From Hyphomicrobiales bacterium (GTDB lineage Bacteria > Pseudomonadota > Alphaproteobacteria > Rhizobiales > Rhizobiaceae), in NCBI GenBank assembly GCA_011087745.1, contig JAALLB010000109.1, positions 1 through 6,189 of the forward strand: DNA of 6,189 nucleotides, given 5' to 3'. The notes beneath the pieces were generated by a model that had not been told where the DNA came from, did no database searches, and saw only the letters and a program-made list of their open reading frames with translations. Shown piece by piece: positions 5,978 through 6,189 of this stretch. Within the stretch, counting starts at the first letter, position 1. The number at the start of each line of letters is the position of its first letter. Made by a program: the position numbers and the translations under genes.

Positions 5978-6015
5978 TGACTGGCTAACGTCGGGGCATT
6001 AACGTTAGCCAGTCA
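5978..6015. repeat. Perfect 14-bp inverted repeat with 10-base loop
   Basis: TGACTGGCTAACGT (5978-5991) is matched exactly by ACGTTAGCCAGTCA (6002-6015), separated by CGGGGCATTA. It is the longest perfect dyad in the window. No T-run follows on either strand, so a simple terminator is not favoured, although a bidirectional rho-assisted stop is possible. A protein-binding site, a small-RNA hairpin or the remnant of a small palindromic element are alternatives. Confidence 0.75.
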
Positions 6016-6070
6016 GCAAAGTGAATAACTTTACAAAGAAGCATGCACATTCACATCTTCGAATTCCTCT

Positions 6071-6086
6071 TATGTTTGTGAACATA
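6071..6086. promoter_or_regulatory. Operator-like dyad TATGTT-N4-AACATA
   Basis: TATGTTTGTGAACATA is a perfect 6-bp inverted repeat with a 4-base spacer, in the size and spacing range of sites bound by dimeric helix-turn-helix repressors. It lies about 100 bases before the possible start at 6186. Further small dyads follow: TTAC-ACAT-GTAA (6117-6128) and TTATC-TCT-GATAA (6164-6176). No regulator family can be assigned from the sequence. Confidence 0.35.
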
Positions 6087-6185
6087 CGATCGATCTCAGA
6101 TACGTGATGTGCAAAATTACACATGTAAAACGTAGAACGGTAATGCCAAGTTGAAATCAGGATTTATCTCTGATAAGGGTGGGCT

Positions 6186-6189
6186 ATGA
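6186..6189 (+). CDS. Possible start of a further gene, cut by the window edge
   Basis: The window ends ATGA, with the ATG at 6186. AAGGG at 6175-6179 followed by TGGG gives a plausible ribosome binding site about 6 bases upstream. With a single codon visible nothing can be said about the product, and the ATG may be coincidental. Confidence 0.3.

Larger units (their letters stand above)
5765..6185. other. 421-base spacer with no supported gene, rich in inverted repeats
   Basis: No reading frame here has a ribosome binding site and recognisable product. What can be seen are hairpins at 5775-5795, 5857-5879, 5895-5918 and 5978-6015, and shorter operator-like dyads at 6071-6086, 6117-6128 and 6164-6176. 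The left part is T-rich. The right part would serve as upstream region for a gene starting at 6186. I see no tRNA, rRNA, CRISPR or insertion-sequence signature. Confidence 0.6.

Overview
The window looks like a piece of an alphaproteobacterial chromosome, most likely from the Hyphomicrobiales (Rhizobiales). The strongest sign is the first gene: a single-chain anthranilate synthase in which the TrpE and TrpG parts are fused, preceded by a short Trp-codon leader and an attenuator of the kind known from Sinorhizobium and its relatives. Base composition is moderate (by eye somewhat under 50% G+C), low for that order. This would fit a marine or otherwise lower-GC member, but that is inference.

Layout, all on the + strand. 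Positions 1-171 hold no convincing gene; a hairpin with a T-run (about 106-151) may end an upstream transcript. Positions 172-350 are the trp control region: promoter, a 14-codon leader peptide with three consecutive Trp codons, antiterminator and terminator. trpE(G) runs 351-2504. After a 118-base gap with small dyads comes a three-gene ABC importer of the betaine/proline (ProU, OTCN) family: periplasmic binding protein (2623-3615), permease (3682-4710) and ATPase (4724-5764). Positions 5765-6185 carry no supported gene but several hairpins and operator-like dyads. The last bases may be the start of a further gene (ATG at 6186).

The two units are functionally independent. trpE(G) makes the first committed step of tryptophan synthesis and is probably controlled by ribosome-mediated attenuation. 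The importer would bind a quaternary-amine or related compatible solute in the periplasm and pump it in with ATP. Its gene order (binding protein, permease, ATPase) matches rhizobial cho and hut systems rather than the enteric proVWX order. The binding-protein gene has distinctly biased codon use, and a stable hairpin separates it from the permease gene. Both fit much higher expression of the binding protein than of the membrane components.

I found no sign of a new defence system, mobile element, CRISPR array or large novel locus. The points most worth following are the apparent leaderless trp leader, the intercistronic hairpin, the shortened C-terminal regulatory domain of the ATPase, and the dyad-rich spacer at the right end.
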